A DNA stretch of 6,277 nucleotides from an uncultured Bacteroidales bacterium (lineage in GTDB: Bacteria; Bacteroidota; Bacteroidia; Bacteroidales; Marinilabiliaceae). The stretch is from the NCBI GenBank assembly GCA_937892095.1, contig CALAVC010000008.1:1-6277 (forward strand), read 5' to 3'. The notes beneath the pieces were generated by a model. That model saw only the letters and a list, made by a program, of their open reading frames with translations. It ran no database searches and was not told the DNA's origin. The position numbers and the translations under genes were made by a program. Positions 5,479 to 6,277 of this stretch are shown here, in pieces; the stretch's first letter is position 1, and each line of letters starts with the position of its first letter.

Positions 5479-5931
5479 TTATATAATCTCTATCGTCAGT
5501 TCCTTTTGCCCTCGTATCTTCGCATACAACTTTTCAAACATCTCTCGGCTACGTGTCAGTCCGCCAACCACCGTGTTCCGTCCAACCAATATGCAACCTG
5601 CCGTGTCGCTTGCCGTGTTGCCCGTATGAATAAGCACTCCCTCAAAGCCCGGCACGTCTTCTATCCGTGGCACGCAACCCTTACACGTCTTCCTATAAAA
5701 GTCTTGATAACCAAAGTGTGGCGAGAACACGTCCAACCGAACATCATATATTCCCCTTGGTATCGCCGTCCGCTCTGGCACTTTTATGCGCACAATGTCT
5801 TGGCTAAGCATACTCTTGCGTAGCCCTCTGTCTGTGTCTTCGAGTGTGTCGCACACGTACTCACCATTCACATATAGCCTACCTATCGTGTACGCCTCTT
5901 TTTTCCAAAGTCTGTTCACCACTATTTTCAT
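5479..5931 (-). CDS. DUF5675 family protein, possible cell-wall/lysis-related
   Basis: A 150-aa protein that matches DUF5675 over its length, the usual size of the family. Features seen: an opening TIGRLYVNGEYVCDTLEDTD (15-34), the RTAIPRGIYDV turn (54-64), and the conserved core VPGFEGVLIHTGNTASDT followed by AGCILVG (93-117) with H102, N105 and C113. The His-then-Gly-Cys pattern recalls the catalytic motif of YkuD L,D-transpeptidases, but the spacing is shorter and this is only a resemblance. The family is common in phages and prophages of Bacteroidota; a role in peptidoglycan processing is often suspected but not something I can show. There is no signal peptide. It heads the intact part of the - strand operon and lies 28 bases downstream of the truncated gene. 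Confidence 0.85.
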   Translation of the reverse strand: MKIVVNRLWKKEAYTIGRLYVNGEYVCDTLEDTDRGLRKSMLSQDIVRIKVPERTAIPRGIYDVRLDVFSPHFGYQDFYRKTCKGCVPRIEDVPGFEGVLIHTGNTASDTAGCILVGRNTVVGGLTRSREMFEKLYAKIRGQKELTIEII

Positions 5932-5959
5932 AACTATACATTTTTAAAAAGTTTCCTCA

Positions 5960-6259
5960 CTACCTCACCCTCACGCTACTCTCTCCTCCCCACGCCACTT
6001 TCTCTTGTAGCATGAAGCATTCCAACCGACTATCGTCCCAGAGCCTACCGACAAACATCACCCTCACGTAGCGCATAGCCATGCGGTGTAGCTTTGCCAC
6101 TATGTCGCGTGTCCTGCCCGTTACTCCTCCTATGCCTATCATCGAATAGCGAGTGCCGTCCGCACTGCCATATACCACCAACGCCGCCTTATGCCGTAGC
6201 TTATAAGCGTCTACGTCGCCAGCTGCCACCATTTCCGTCTGTCCACTCACCGCTCCGTT
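5960..6259 (-). CDS. Hypothetical protein, 5' end cut by the contig end
   Basis: The frame is open up to the genuine end of the contig at 6259 and then runs on, meaninglessly, through the adapter bases, so the true start is uncertain. GTG at 6250 or ATG at 6232 could serve as starts, or the gene may extend further. The 96 residues from 6250 show a helical segment DAYKLRHKAALVVYG (14-28), a glycine-rich stretch SMIGIGGVTGRTRDI (36-50), the basic helix KLHRMAMRYVRVMFVG, and a basic tail. I recognise no family. Its order and orientation put it first in the - strand operon. It is real by codon use and spacing, but function is unknown. Confidence 0.6.
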   Translation of the reverse strand, partial: NGAVSGQTEMVAAGDVDAYKLRHKAALVVYGSADGTRYSMIGIGGVTGRTRDIVAKLHRMAMRYVRVMFVGRLWDDSRLECFMLQEKVAWGGESSVRVR

Positions 6260-6277
6260 AGATCGGAAGAGCGTCGT
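6260..6277 (+). other. Illumina adapter remnant, not biological
   Basis: The last 18 bases, AGATCGGAAGAGCGTCGT, are identical to the start of the reverse complement of the Illumina TruSeq universal adapter. Biological sequence therefore ends at 6259. It shows that the sequence is an assembled short-read contig with an untrimmed end. Confidence 0.95.

Noticed and set aside
1..6259. tRNA genes, CRISPR arrays, insertion sequences, attachment sites
   Set aside because: No cloverleaf, spaced repeats, transposase motifs or integrase with flanking repeats could be found by reading both strands.

Overview
The window looks like a fragment of a Bacteroidota phage or prophage recovered by short-read metagenomic assembly. 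The phage assignment rests on a YqaJ/lambda-type exonuclease end, a dUTPase, a very compact gene order and many small orphan genes. Bacteroidota is suggested by an SSB-like protein of the DUF3127 type, a DUF5675 protein, and starts preceded by A-rich rather than Shine-Dalgarno sequence. The last 18 bases (6260-6277) match an Illumina adapter and are not biological. Both ends cut through genes.

Left arm, + strand, 1-2713: an early DNA-metabolism operon. It runs from the C-terminal part of a YqaJ-like exonuclease, through a small helix-turn-helix-like protein, an orphan of 95 aa, an SSB-like protein with a Pro/Gln tail ending in PLPF, and an orphan of 131 aa, to a single ORF joining a PD-(D/E)XK-type nuclease to a complete dUTPase. 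Genes overlap or lie within about 30 bases of each other. A hairpin terminator at 2752-2785 closes the arm.

Middle, + strand, 2786-4498: a separate transcription unit bounded by terminators on both sides. It holds a Panacea-domain (DUF4065, SocA/GepA-type) protein, a two-transmembrane-helix protein overlapping it by ATGA, and a helical protein with an N-terminal hydrophobic segment. Overlapping inverted repeats lie just before the first gene. The unit has the shape of a phage moron and of a Panacea antitoxin/membrane-toxin pair. It also lacks the C-over-G bias seen on the + strand on both sides. It is the best candidate here for an undescribed system.

Right arm, - strand, 6259-4530: four co-oriented genes converge on a strong bidirectional terminator (4463-4498). 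In transcription order they are a 5'-truncated orphan, a DUF5675 protein (possible cell-wall or lysis role), an orphan of 149 aa, and a basic protein whose reading frame is broken once. This is probably part of the late region, although no capsid, tail or terminase gene can be recognised.

Together the left arm would supply recombination, ssDNA protection and nucleotide hygiene, the middle an accessory toxin-antitoxin or exclusion function, and the right arm late functions. The functions of the orphan genes are unknown.
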